This document shows, in pieces, positions 33,601-45,076 of a DNA stretch of 64,000 nucleotides. Below the pieces are notes generated by a model. It searched no databases and was not told the origin of the DNA. It saw only the letters and a program-made list of their open reading frames with translations. Each line of letters opens with the position of its first letter. Position 1 is the stretch's first letter. The position numbers were made by a program, and so were the translations under genes. The DNA comes from Dama dama (taxonomy: Eukaryota > Chordata > Mammalia > Artiodactyla > Cervidae), in contig NC_083691.1 in NCBI RefSeq assembly GCF_033118175.1, positions 57,936,001-58,000,000 of the forward strand, in the 5' to 3' direction.

Positions 33601-36289
33601 ATTCTCAACTAATTTAGCAGGTGATTCCCAGGAGCCTGCGTGTTCTGCATCTATCCTTCTGGGTAGGGAGAAGGGAATTTATCCATTCAACATTGTTTAT
33701 TGAGTGCTCGCTCAAGGCTCTGGAGATATAGCTGAAAACAAGAGACATTGTTATTGCCACCATGGAAAATGGGACTAAACCATGCAAACAGAGAAATGAC
33801 CAGAACCACGATAAATGGCAACACCTGTTTTGGGGAAACTGACAAAGGCCTGAGATAGTAGGAGAGAGACCAAGAAAGAGGAAGCGAAAAAGCAGAGTGA
33901 AGTTCAAGCCAAGAACTTAACGCTAAGAGGAAGCCAGTAAATGAAGAAATGGGAATGTGGTGGTGGAAGGGTTTGGATGAAGAGTGTTGACAGGGAAAGG
34001 AAATGTCAAGACCCTTAGATGGAAAGAAACTCAGTAAGTTCCAGGCTCCAAAAATAAGATTGGTGTGCCTGAGATCTCCTCACTGCTCACTTTCCCCAAA
34101 CTTCCACCCCAAAAACACAAATACTTGGAAACAATATTCTTCTATTAATGTGATAAGAAGGTCACTCATGATGGCTTGTGAAGATAAGACGCGAAGCTAC
34201 ACAAGTGAAGTGGGAGAGAGGGCAGTGAGGAAGTAATACAGTGCTCCAAGTGAAAGATGATATTAACTTAGAAATAAGGCTTATTTTGCACATAGACTCA
34301 TCAGTCTCTGCTGGTGGATTAAATGGAGATGAAAGAAAAGAAGAAATAAGGATGCCTTCTGTATTTCTGGCTCCAGTGAACAGGGTGATGGTAGTGCCAC
34401 TAAAGAAGATAGGGAAGACTGGGTCCATAAACCATTTTGAGAAGTCAGATCCACAGTTCCACTTTTGGAATAGATGTTGTTAGAGATGTCTGCATGCTAA
34501 GTCACTTCAGTTGTGTCTGACTCTCTGTGATCCCATGCACTGTAGCCCACCAGGGTCCTCTGTCCCCGGGATTCTCCAGACAAGAATACTGGAGTGGATT
34601 GCCATGCCCTCCTCCAAGGGATCTGCCCAACCTAGGGATCTAATCCACATCTCCTACATCTCCTTCAGTGACAGGTGGGTTCTTTACCACTAGCGCCACC
34701 AGAGATGTCTGAGAGGACTTTATCAAAAGGACATGGGTTACAGAGACCTATACATCAGCTCAGCAAACAGTTCAGGAAACATTCACTGCACACCCACCCT
34801 GTGATAGTTGGAATTTAAAGGTCACTAGCTACTAGCCAAAATCTGTTTTTGTTTTGCCTCTGGACACAGAGTTAGACTACATTTCCCAGCATCCCTTGCA
34901 GTTAGCTACAAGTTATGTGACTCCATTTTAGCCATTGGTTATGAATGGGAATGTTCCAGGCCATTTTCGCTTGGTCACAAAGCCTTTCTATACATACTCT
35001 TCTGCTCTCTATCATCTTCTGTCAGACAGAAGCAAAAAAGGACATGGGAAAAATTTTCAGGGGAGATATCTGGGTTGGAAGCATAAATGCCGGAATGAAA
35101 AGGCAACACATCAATCCAAGAAACCAGCTCTGAGTCCCTTCAGAGTGGTGATGTGATGGTTACAGATTGAGTTCTGAAAATTGCCAGCATTTGGCTATTT
35201 TACAGAGAAAGTGGAGTCAGAATGGAGAGTGCAAAAGAAGAGCCAGTGAACCACATAGAACATTCTTACCGAGGGAGGGAATGGAGAGTGTTCAAGAAAG
35301 AGTAATCAATTATGCTGACTGCCACTGAGGAACAAAAAGTGAGGACAGAGAAATGGGTCAGGGGACTGGGAAGAGAAGCTAGAGATGAGTGGGCAAAGAA
35401 CAATTCAGAAGTTTTATTCTTTGATGTAAGCATGGACAGGTGGGGAAATGGAGACAAGTTGTGTACTCTTCCATGACTATGACTGTACATAGAACAGTAT
35501 ATAGATTACCACAGAGGAAAATAGAGCACTTGTAGAAATGGAACGTGCAAATTCAGAGGAGGTTTTTAGCATTAGGCCTGGAAATGTTCTATTAGCGCAT
35601 GTCTATCAGAGTTAGAAGACAAAGACAGAATAAGCAGGGGAGAGGGGAATGAAATCAAACATCAAAGGAACAAACAAGAAAGGAAAAGAAGCTGATTTGG
35701 ACTGACTTTTTTTCAGCTTTATTGAGGTATAATTGGCATGCAATGGACTGATGGGAGGAAGGAATATTCCCCTATTATTCGAAGACAGGACTCCAAATTA
35801 GAAAAATACAGGTATGATAATGGAAAGCTGAAGCAGTTTAAATTTAAGGACAGAGGTAGCAATGGTTGAAATTTAGAAGAGGGAAATTCCGAGGAGAAGG
35901 TCAGCTGTTAATTGAATGAATAATCTCTTCTTAACTAAGGACATTTTCTTTTGGTAAGGAGAGTTCCAGATCCATCACACCCTCATTTCTGGGTACAGGT
36001 CTCCTTTCCTCACACCCTTCCCAGATAGTGTGAGGGAACCATCTTGCCCTTTCCTGCCTTTCTTGAGGGCACTGAAGCTGTCCCCAAGAACATGCTTCCC
36101 AAGCTCACGCAAGTTTGTCCTCATCCCCAGTGGAGCTGATATCCCTTTAAGGGCAACACAGTGGCTTTGATTGTCACTCACCAGGTTTAACGTTGTTGCT
36201 AGAAGGAACTGCTATTAATGAATTTCCTTTTACGATCCACACCATCTGCTGAGAATCACGAATGTGAAGGTAACTGGGATTTTCTTGCG
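30424..36289 (-). CDS. IL36B: Interleukin-36 beta (IL36B), coding exons 2-4; first exon not placed
   Basis: Leaderless IL-1-family cytokine; the family signals through IL1RL2 plus IL1RAP to NF-kB in skin and mucosa. Three exons read on the minus strand: 36289-36182, 32779-32640 and 30636-30424 (stop TAA 30426-30424). Junctions are AG/GT with phases 1 and 0. Together they give about 152 residues; human IL36B is about 157. Recognisable blocks in order are IRDSQQMVW, then VILSLIACRD, YLGIKDKNLCL and PTLQL, then NIMNLY, VFQSVSYPGWFIATSS and ITLTKERG, all close to human IL36B. FQSVSYPGWFIAT fits the IL-1 family signature, ending at Ile after a 7-residue spacer. No frame break is visible. The first exon must supply a start and one base before the CG that opens exon 2; a weak candidate ATG with a GT lies at 37333-37327, but I would not rely on it. 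Introns hold several SINEs and a BovB 3' end. Confidence 0.93.
30690..31380. other. IL36B last intron, unassigned part
   Basis: No repeat recognised. The minus frame 30915-30691 overlaps the exon flank but is intronic. Confidence 0.4.
31388..31669 (+). mobile_element. Bov-A2 SINE in IL36B last intron
   Basis: Two Bov-A units joined by TCACTTTTCACTTTCATGCA, tail (GCA)n. Target duplication ATGAAAGGATG at 31377-31387 and 31668-31678. Confidence 0.93.
31753..32250 (-). mobile_element. BovB 3'-end fragment in IL36B intron
   Basis: TCAGTTCAGTTCCATTCAG to CCATAGCCTTGACTAGATGG. It is in the same orientation as IL36B. Confidence 0.92.
32251..32639. other. IL36B intron, unassigned
   Basis: AT-rich; nothing recognised up to the exon 3 donor. 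Confidence 0.4.
32640..32779 (-). CDS. IL36B: IL36B coding exon 3
   Basis: 140 bp, the same length as the equivalent IL36A exon. Acceptor AG is at 32781-32780 after a pyrimidine tract; donor GT is at 32639-32638 (GTGAGT). It encodes VILSLIACRDKEF, HYLGIKDKNLCLYC and GYPTLQLK, the central beta-trefoil strands. The exon ends exactly after a Lys codon (phase 0). Confidence 0.94.
32780..33344. other. IL36B intron 2, unassigned
   Basis: No repeat recognised. Confidence 0.4.
33345..33550 (-). mobile_element. Bov-tA SINE in IL36B intron 2
   Basis: Body and head (GAGCCACTGGGGAAGCCCC). Confidence 0.9.
33665..34480 (-). mobile_element. L2 LINE, antisense, in IL36B intron 2
   Basis: TTTATCCATTCAACATTGTT and TATTGAGTGCTCGCTCAAGG match the reversed L2 end; the remainder fits the L2 body loosely. 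Confidence 0.5.
34492..34702 (-). mobile_element. Bov-tA SINE in IL36B intron 2
   Basis: AGATGTCTG occurs on both sides as a probable target duplication. The head is decayed to CTAGCGCCACC. Confidence 0.9.
34703..36181. other. IL36B intron 2, mostly unassigned
   Basis: A short reversed L1 3' piece is at 35707-35748 (CAGCTTTATTGAGGTATAAT); the rest may include old L2 but is not clear. Confidence 0.4.
36182..36289 (-). CDS. IL36B: IL36B coding exon 2
   Basis: 108 bp. The acceptor (AG at 36291-36290) follows a strong pyrimidine tract; the donor GT is at 36181-36180, in a GTGAGT context. It encodes AQENPSYLHIRDSQQMVW followed by IVKGNSLIAVPSSNNVKP; the first Ala codon and the last Val codon are split across introns. 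The IRD tripeptide is the I-x-D landmark used in IL-36 cytokines to place the mature N-terminus nine residues upstream. Here that residue would be the Ala whose codon is split by the first intron (inference). Confidence 0.92.
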
Positions 36290-38308
36290 CTGCCAGAAGA
36301 CAGAAAATCACAAAATACACATGAGGCTATTGTAAACTTTAGGACTCCAATTGCAACTGGTAATAAAGGCCTTTGATTCCTAGGATTCGTAGGAGTAGGT
36401 TTACTGCTCTGACAAAGAGTGGCTATTAAGGGAAAGGAAATAGGGCAGGGGCTGGTTTGTGAACCAATGCATCTGAAAGAAGTTACATGCATTCATAGTC
36501 CCAAGAGTCTTTCAAGATTCACCCTTTTTTCTAGGATTATCAGTGACTTGTCTTTTTGCTGATTGATAGTCTCTGGGTAGTAACAAAACCAAGTATATAT
36601 GAATCAGTCATCAATACATTGTTTCTTATTTACCCTCTTTATCAAAATAAATAAGTAGTTCTAGAACTGCTTATTTATTTTGAATGAATAATCTGGACTA
36701 CAAGGGTTTCTTATACTCTAAATTACAAAACAGAAACCCCTGTACTCCATTTATTTGGGGAGACCAGATGGAAGTATTTCCAAGCTGGTTTGTGATTCAT
36801 CACTTACACATAGGGCTTTCCATGTTGGCTTCAGGGCTTTCTGTGAAGAGGATGAGGTAGACCAGATGGTGGAGAGGCTGTGGTCAGCAGTTAGTCCTAT
36901 AAGGAAAGAGGGAAGAAAAACACGTTATCAATTTCTCTCCCTTTACCTGGAATGCTGTATAAAAAAACTGTCCTGAGGCCCTATCTTAGATGCACATTTG
37001 AGAGTAAGGATGGGAAAAGCATGTTCCAGGGCTATAAAACCCAAGATGGAAGCTCCCGTCACTGTCAGGGCTGAGTGGTCCTGGCTGTCCAGGCTGCAGT
37101 GGCCCTGGGATGCCCTCCATCCATCACATCTAGGATTGTTAGGAGATTTAAGTGTATCAGCTCAGGTACCTTCTGGTGCCGCAAGTCTCTGGATTTAGAA
37201 GAAGAAAGAGTACATGCCTGTCTCCATTTAGCACAGCTGATAAGCCACCAGCTATCCTGACTTCAAGCTTGAGCATCCTAAATAACCAGCAGCTACCCTG
37301 TCTCTCTGACTCACATCTTCCCCCACCCTTCATCCAAAGAGGCATCTCTGCACAAGGATGTCCATGGACCACATTAGGTATTTTGACTGTTTGGAGACAT
37401 CTATCTCTGAGCTTCTGGTTAGGAAACCATGACAATTCCCCAAGAAGACCACAAACTCCCCACAATGAGAACCAATTGTTCACATCCCCTTCTGCCTCAG
37501 GATATGCAGTGCCTGAATCTGTTGTCATCCCTATAGAAAGAGTAAACCCACTACCAGCAGCACTCTGGAAGCAGTCTCAGTTCCTCTGACACTGTGGGTC
37601 TTGGACCAAGGCTCCCAGAGGTTCCTCAAGGCTGGAAACAGAGCAGTGAAAGAAGGTTCCCCATACACAGTTTCTGAGCAACAGGAGTTACCTTTGTCCA
37701 GAGATGCTCTTGTCCTAGAGCCCAATGTTAAGGCTCCACCTGCACCCAAGTGCCCTGGAGAACTGTCCGGGACTTCCAGGCCTTTAAATGAGTGAGGAAA
37801 TAGGGTTATTTCCTGGCTCTGGGTGTTCCCACTTTGACAAGAAAACTGGTCCAAGACAGAGGTCCCATGAGGATTCAGTGGGTGACTGAGAGGCAGCACA
37901 GGTGTGGCCAGGCTGGGGTCCTGGAGAAACCAGAGGAGAGTAAATGTCAGGAAACACCAATGAGGAAATACAGAAAAGGCCAGATGCTGAGTTAAGGAGG
38001 AGAACTTCCTTCTGGACTGCTTTGGAGGCAGAGGTGTGGCTCACTTTATTCACTGACTGTGTGAGCCATGGCCTCATTCACATCCTATTTGAGGCAAGCC
38101 ATAGTCCTCCTTTCAGAGTTTTGCATAACCAACATTTATGCAAGATTCATTCTGTATCTGATAGAGATGTACCTGATGAATCTTTCATCCTTTAGGAGCT
38201 ATTCATCTTTATTTCTTATGGAAGAAAACAGTCCCTGAGAGATGGCAAAACTTACCTAAAGTCATATAGCCACTAAGAAATGTAACTAAGTTAAAAATCA
38301 AGTCTTTT
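36290..38308. other. Upstream of IL36B exon 2; no repeat recognised
   Basis: One of the longest repeat-poor stretches here, expected to hold IL36B exon 1 and intron 1. Open frames on both strands (37157-37589, 37531-37899) show no recognisable domain. A near-perfect palindrome is at 36642-36683. Confidence 0.4.
36642..36683. repeat. 42-bp near-perfect palindrome
   Basis: The 21-nt arms meet at TTCTAGAA with no spacer and match at 20 of 21 positions (one T/C difference). It lies 353 bp upstream of IL36B exon 2. Confidence 0.9.
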
Positions 38309-38664
38309 TGGGCTTCCCTGGTATCTCAGTGGTGAAGAGTCCACCTGCCAATGCAGGAGACATGGGTTTGATCCCTGATCCAGTAAGATCCCATATGCCA
38401 TGGGGCAACTAAGCCCGTGAGCCACAACTATTAAGCCTGTGCTCTAGAGTCCAGGAGTCACAACTACTGAGCCCACATGTCACAACTACTGAAGTCCATG
38501 CACCCTAGAGCCTGTGCTCCACAACAGAAGAAGCCACTGCAACAGGAAGCCTTTGTACTGCAATGAACAGTAGCCCCCAATCACCGCAACTAGAGAAAAG
38601 CCTACAGAGCAACAAAGACCCAGCACAGCCAAAAATAAATAAACAAAAAAATTATTTTTTAAAA
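38309..38664 (+). mobile_element. CHR-type SINE, long form
   Basis: Head GGGCTTCCCTGGTATCTCAG, A-rich tail AATAAATAAACAAAAAAA. Confidence 0.9.
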
Positions 38665-38925
38665 GTCAAGCCTTTCTGTGCTTAACCACTATGTAGTATG
38701 TTGCCTTTGGGTCATGATCTCCTGCACCCAGTGTTAACTGAGATACATAGGAAGCCTCGTGCTTGGTGGTGGGTATTAAAAACTGCACTGTATCTAAGGA
38801 GACTCACTTAATAGGAGGACATTTGGAGGTCTCCTGGCTTCCTATCTCTGCTTCAGGAATCAGACTCAGCCTCAACATTGGTGGTGAAAGGGAACCATTA
38901 CCCTTGAAACCCATATTGTTTGTCA

Positions 38926-39141
38926 GTCCTAGGTGGCGCTAGTAGTAAAGAACATGTGTGCCATTGCAGGAGATGCAGGAGACCCTGGTTCAATCCCTCC
39001 ATCTAGAAGATCCCCTGGAGGAGGGCATGGCAACCCACTCCAGTATTCTTGCCTGGAGAATCCCAGGGACAGAGGAGCCTGGCGGGCTACAGTTCACAGG
39101 GTCACAAAGAGTTGACACAACTTAGCATACAAACACGCATG
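38926..39141 (+). mobile_element. Bov-tA SINE
   Basis: Decayed head (GTCCTAGGTGGCGCTAG), full body to TTAGCATACAAACACGCATG. Confidence 0.88.
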
Positions 39142-39184
39142 CCTAAACATAAAGAAGTATTCATTCTATGCCAAGGTTTACTTT

Positions 39185-40010
39185 CATGTTACTCACAACC
39201 ACTGATCAGGGCTCTGTTCTCTGAAACCCACCACTGACTCTCTCCCAGGGAGTATTGCAGCAGTCCCTAACTGGCCTCCCTGCTTCTGTTCTTACCTCCC
39301 TCAAGTTAAACTCCCACCCAGCAGCAGTGAGTAGGATCAAAGATGTCAGTGTGATCCTATCACTGCCCTGCTCAGAACTCTCCCATGGCTTCACATCACA
39401 CCCCAAAAGCACTCAACACAGCTCACACAAGCACAGGTAAACTTGCCCTTGCTTATAAACTTGACCTTGCTTGTCTCTCTGCCCGTCTTCTATCCCTGCC
39501 TTTCCTACCCTCCCCGCTCTGGTGTCTTGCTGATTCTACCCCCCACTCCCAACAAAGAGCTCCTCTTCTCAGGGAGCCTCTGCTGTTGCTCTGCAGGAAT
39601 TGGACTTTCCCAGACCTTATGGGGTCCACCCCCTTACTTCCATTCATTTGCAAAAAAAAAAAAAAAAAAACAAAACAGCCTCTAAATGATGTCTTCCCTG
39701 CCTGCCCTGTCTCCAAGAGCCTGCTGACTCATGCTTTGATTTCTAATTCTTCTCTATTATTTTCCTTATAATATGTATGTTGCCATAACCATGGATATTT
39801 ATCTGTTATGTACATATGTATATATGTATGTACACAGACACGTATGTATGTGTGTATTGTCCTCAGCACCAAAATGCCAGCTTCATGGGGCAAAGGAACT
39901 TGTCTGTCTTGTTAACTAGATCCTTAATGTCTGAAATAGTGTCTCACCCGTTTTGGGGATTAGTAAAAATGTATTAAATAAACAAAGGAATGAATGGAAT
40001 AGTCTATGAA
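39185..40010 (+). mobile_element. L2 LINE 3' end, sense
   Basis: CTCAGAACTCTCCCATGGCT in the body and AAAAATGTATTAAATAAACA near the 3' end; an A-run at 39650-39670 and TATG repeats near 39810-39860 lie within it. Confidence 0.6.
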
Positions 40011-40369
40011 TATGAGGAAGACTGAGAAGACAGAAAGGGAGAGAGCTGCCTTGTAGGGGCATCTGTTGAGATGAGAGGCAAGTTCCTGCCCCTCTCATGG
40101 AGAAGGGTCAGGGGTTGCTCTCCTAGTCCATAGCAGAAATAGACTACCCCAGGAAGATCTCTCAAACAGGTAGAGGAGACTAGGAGCTTCACCTTCAGCT
40201 GGATGACTGATATACTGAGAGATCCTCAGGTTCACCCTGGCTCCTCAGCCAGGACAGGGTGTAGGGAGGGAGTTCTTGGGAAGTCTGATATGGGTTCCAG
40301 CCTTGAACCCAAGAGACTGTACACACCAGTTGGTCCAAGAGCATCCAGTTTATGCCCATTGTCCCAGGT
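40011..40369. other. No gene recognised
   Basis: Unassigned mixed sequence. Confidence 0.4.
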
Positions 40370-40568
40370 TTTTATTATTTTGGGTTTGGGGGTGTTTTGG
40401 GGGGGTATTTTTGTTTTGTTCTGGGGAGGTTTGTTTTTTGTTTTGCTTGTTGTTTGTTTTGCTTTGACTCTGCTGCATGGCTTGTGGGATCTTCGTTCCC
40501 CTAGACCAGGAGTCAAACCCAGGCTCTGGCAGTGAAAGTGCTAACCATTGGACACCAGGGAACTCCCC
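40370..40568 (-). mobile_element. CHR-type SINE with long G/T-rich tail
   Basis: A GTTTT-rich reversed tail to about 40465, then body and head (CATTGGACACCAGGGAACTC). Confidence 0.8.
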
Positions 40569-40962
40569 CTGTGTAATTCTTAATAGAACTCCTTTCACTG
40601 TCTTAAGAGTTCTAGCCACCTCACAGCTCTCGAGAAATTACCTACATAGGGAAAGGCAGAGGAGAAACAGGTCTAGCTTTCTGTGGAAACCATGAGAAAT
40701 GAAAAGCTCAGGGATTTCTGTGCTGTCACCAGGAAGAAATTGAATCTCTGACATCAATGTGGCCACTCAAATGCTGAAAGGCAGAAGATATTAGGATGGG
40801 ATGAGGAGGTCAAGGCGATGCTTGCGGGGCCCAGAAATTCATCAGTGTGCTTGGAAAAATATTGTCTCCATAATCTTTCTCCAAATCTTAAGACAAGTAA
40901 AATCATAACAGAAAGTTTAAAAAAAATCACAAGATGATATGGGTTAGAAATCACCATATTGG
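40569..40962. other. No gene recognised
   Basis: Unassigned between two SINEs. Confidence 0.4.
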
Positions 40963-41268
40963 GCTTCCTTGGTGGCTCAGTGGATAAGAATCCACCTGCC
41001 AGTGCAGGGAACATGGGTTCAATCCCTGGTCCAGGAAGATCCCACAAGCCATGGAGCAACTAAGCCCATGTACCACAACTATTGAGCTTGTGCTTTAGAG
41101 CTTGGAAGCTGCAACTACTGAAGCTTGTATGCCCTAGAGCCTGTGCTCTGCAACAAGAGAAGTCACTGCAATGAGAAGCCCACGCACTGCAACTAGAGAA
41201 AAGCCCACACAGCAACCAAGACCCAGTGCAGCCAAGATTAAATAAATGAATAAATATTTTAAAAAAGA
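40963..41268 (+). mobile_element. CHR-type SINE, long form
   Basis: Head GGCTTCCTTGGTGGCTCAG, tail AATAAATGAATAAATA. Confidence 0.9.
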
Positions 41269-42309
41269 AATCCGTGTATTTACAGAGAATGCTGTTTACT
41301 GACATGATGTGGGAACAAATGTTATTTCATAAAGGGTAGAGGAAGAGATAAGTCTTTGTTGTCACTATGCTCTAGATGAGTGTATGCCTTGCCAGATCAT
41401 GGCCTGTGAGTTGATGGAAAAAACCCACAGGAGACTCTCAGAAGCTCTCTCTGGGATAGGATAGGGGAGCATTTTGTTAGCTGTGTGGTAGCATTATGTG
41501 TAAAATATGGAGTATGATATCTACTAATGATGCTTATTTGTACCACCACCCCAGTAGTGAGGCCAGGGGAAACCTGAGTTTAGGAAGATACCACCTTCTA
41601 CAAATATCCTACTGGGTTCTTCTTAGAAGTGGGAGATTTCATGGGAACCTGCTTTTATCATTTCATGGGAACAAATGGTAAAACTCCTTATGAATGCGAG
41701 GAATCGGTATTATGATCATGATATCCCATTAAAGTCATTCCATTCATAACAGCAACTGAGAGGAGCAAATTTTTTATTTCAAAAATTTGACTTCCCATGA
41801 GATCCAGTGATAACACTTTAGGTGAAAGCTTCATAAACAACACTAGTTCTTCATTCAAACCAGCAGAGCACATAACTTCACTGAGACACAAGCCATGCCC
41901 ACAAGGGGTTCCAGCTTTATTCTTAGTCTTTTCTTCTATGGAACTTGTCTGTCTGCTTTTTCCCACCAGGATCCAAAAGATCTTGATACATTGCCACAGT
42001 GCAACATATCTGAAAATCCAGAGATCTGGACTCCAAATGAAAGAATCATCACCTTCATTTGTTATTTGAAACATCATTAGCAGGTATGTTAAGTAGAGTT
42101 TTCTTTAGTATTTTTGTCAAGGTGTCATAATTTAGCTACATAGCCATAGCAAAGACCCTCAATTTCCCTGCACTTTTGTCCATGTGGTTCCTGGCAGAGG
42201 GCACACAACTTGGCCCAGTGTTGTGTGTATGTGGTCACTGCATGCATGTGTTGAGGTCAGTAAGATACTCTTGGGTGAAAAGCTTAACCAAGATTCTTCC
42301 TCCCTTTAA
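41269..42309. other. Downstream of IL36A; unassigned
   Basis: Could include the IL36A 3' UTR end. A minus AATAAA lies near 41915-41920. Frame 42077-41688 (minus) has no recognisable domain. Confidence 0.35.
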
Positions 42310-42596
42310 GACTGCTGCTGCTGCTGCTGCTGCTAAGTCGCTTCAGTCGTGTCCGACTATCTGCGACCCCATAGACGGCAGCCCACCAGGCTCCCTCATC
42401 CCTGGGATTCTCCAGGCAAGAACACTGGAGTGGGTTACCATTTCCTTCTCCCATGCATGAAAGTGAAAAGTGAAAGTGAAGTCACTCAGTCATGTCTGAC
42501 TCTTCACGACCCCGTGGACTGCAGCCTACCAGGCTCCTCCGTCCATGGGATTTTCCAGGCAAGAGTATTGGAGTAGGGTGCCATCGCCTTCTCCGA
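42310..42596 (-). mobile_element. Bov-A2 SINE downstream of IL36A
   Basis: (CTG)n tail, two Bov-A units with few changes (CGTGTCCGAC intact), so relatively young. Confidence 0.93.
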
Positions 42597-42859
42597 CTAA
42601 GATGGTTCAATTCATGGCTGGGGAACTTGAAAGCCCCCCAAAAATGAAATGGACATAATTCTGGCAATTCTGCCTTTCCTTGTTGAATGATCGTTATGAC
42701 AATGTTCATCTCCAAAGCACTTTTCTCTCTTTTTTCTTAATTAATTAAAGTATTGCTGATTTGCAGTTCTGTGATTCAGAAGCACTTCAGGAGCTTGAAT
42801 GGAGGAAACCAAAGACAAGATTCTCTTTACAGAGAACAACTCTCATCCCTAGACCAGCC

Positions 42860-43075
42860 TTAAGCCTGGAGTACTGTGAACCCAAAGTCAGTAGTGTAGA
42901 TTTTCCCCAGTTCTTGGGTGATAATCACAGGACAACTTCCATTGGAGCAGGAGCCAATGAACCAGCCAGGGAAGGCCACAGACTCAAAGCTGGAGGCCCT
43001 GCCTTTCTGGTCATGGTAGAAGAGAAAAGGCTTCACAGGCTCAGTTTGGTGGTACAGATCCATTATGTTCTGTTC
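42860..43075 (-). CDS. IL36A: IL36A terminal coding exon
   Basis: 216 bp including TAA. Acceptor AG is at 43077-43076; the exon opens Glu-Gln-Asn-Ile-Met and ends FGFTVLQA. It carries SSFESVAFPGWFIG and CPVIITQELGK. A Bov-A2 SINE lies 264 bp downstream of the stop, so the 3' UTR may run into repeat sequence. A minus-strand AATAAA near 41915-41920 is a possible but distant poly(A) signal. Confidence 0.94.
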   Translation of the reverse strand, partial: EQNIMDLYHQTEPVKPFLFYHDQKGRASSFESVAFPGWFIGSCSNGSCPVIITQELGKIYTTDFGFTVLQA

Positions 43076-45027
43076 CTAAAGGGCGAGAAGGAGGTCCCGG
43101 GGAGAAACATCACTGTTTGAGTTGTTCCACACTCTGCACACTAACAGTTCCTATTCAAGATTGTTTTCCCTGTTGAAACAGGCCTGGGTACCTCTATTTC
43201 ATATTAAACCATTAAAAATTATCAGCCCCAAATACTTTAGAAATGTTAAGTTTAGGAGTGAAAACTTAGACCACTAATTTCAATGGTTCTTAATGTGAGC
43301 CTTTGAAGAAGAACAGTGTTGACATCAACGTTTTTGAGAATACAAAGCACAGATTTAATCATTACCTGTTCCTTATAAACCCAAGGAATAGTTACATAAC
43401 AGTTATCATGAATTTAAACAGAGTTGTTTCATATCAAGTGTCTCTAACCTCAGAACTATGGATGTTTTGGGCAGAATAATCTTTTGTTGTCAGGGTCTGT
43501 CTTGTGTATGCTGGGAGGTTTAACAGCACCCCTGGCCTCTATCCAGTAGAGATCAGCAGAATCCCCCAGTTGCTAGGTGTGGCAACTAAAAATATCACCA
43601 GACATCGAAAAATTTGTCAGGGGCAAAATTGCCCATCATTAAACCACTATTTTCTATCTTGTCATCAGATTGAGCATCTGCCTATGCTTGTTTGCTGAAG
43701 GCTTTTACATTTATTCCTGACTCCAGTAGATGGTCTTCCCTGGTGGCTCAGCTGGTAAAGAATCTGCCCGCAATGGGGGAGACCTGGGTTCGGCCCCTGG
43801 GTTGGGAAGATCCCCTGGAGAAGGGAATAGCCACTGATTCCAGTATTCTGGCTGGGAGAATTGCATGGACTGTTTAGTCCATGGGGTTCCAAAGAGTCAG
43901 ACATGACTGAGTGACTTTCACTTTCACTCTTCTTTCCAGTAGAATAAAAATAGATAGAGAACATACATGCATGCATGCTAAGTCACTTCAGTTGTATCCG
44001 ACTCTTTGCAACTCTATGAACTATAGCTTGCCAGGCTCCTCTGTCCATGGGATTCTCCAGGCAAGAATATTGGAATTGGTTGCCATGCCTGCCTTCTAGG
44101 GATCTTCCCGACCCAGGGATCAACCCGCATCTCTTATGTCTCTTGAATTAGCAGGCAGGTTCTTTACTACTACGGCCACCTGGGAAACCTATAGAATATA
44201 TAGATCAAGGGATCAATAGATTTCCTAAAGCACACAGAGGCCTGGTTTGTGATCCTCCTATAACTTAAAATATTTTTAAATAATAGAGAATAGCATTATT
44301 AAAATGCTTGTTACAGAGAATTGCTTGTTCACTTACAGTTGAAATCTATCTCCTGTCAAAAACATGTTTTAATTTGCTCACCCACCTAGGGATAAACTGC
44401 TGAAAGTGTCACAGCTGATTCCACCCACATGTGCAGTTGACCCTTCCTATCAACAGATTCTGTGTACTTGGAGTAAACCAACTGAGGACCAAAAATATTG
44501 GGAAAAAAACAAAAAAAATCAAGAAAGTTCCAAAAAAGCAAAACTTGAATTTTCTTTGTGCTGGCAACTATTTATATAGTGTTCTCACTGTATTGCTGTT
44601 ACTGCTACTGCTAAGTCACTTCAGTCGTATCTGACTCTGTGTGACCCCATAGACGTCAGCCTGCCAGGCTCCCCCATCCCTGGGATTCTCCAGGCAAGAA
44701 CACTGGAGTGGGTTGCCATTTCCTTCTCCAATGCATGAAAGTGAAAAGTGAAAGGGAAGTTGCTCAGTCGTGTCCGACTCTTAGCAACCCCATGGATTGC
44801 AGCCTACCAGGCTCTTCCATCCACAGGATCTTCCAGGCAAGAGTACTGGAGTGGGGTGCCATTGCCTTCTCCATCTTACTGTATTAGGTATTATTAAGTA
44901 ATCTAGAGCTGATTTAAAGGATAGGTTACATAATTATATAGGTTATTTAGGAACTTGAGCATCCACTTTGGTATCCATAAGGGGTAGAGGAGTCCCGCAC
45001 CAAAGCCCCCAAAGATGCCAAGGGATG

Positions 45028-45076
<49 letters not shown>

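Noticed and set aside
37020..37045. CTATAAAA as a promoter
   Set aside because: On the plus strand, opposite to IL36B, with no start or exon near it; a chance match is likely.
37327..37333. ATGAAGG plus GT as IL36B exon 1
   Set aside because: Phase fits, but seven bases with a GTGGGG donor is too weak to annotate.
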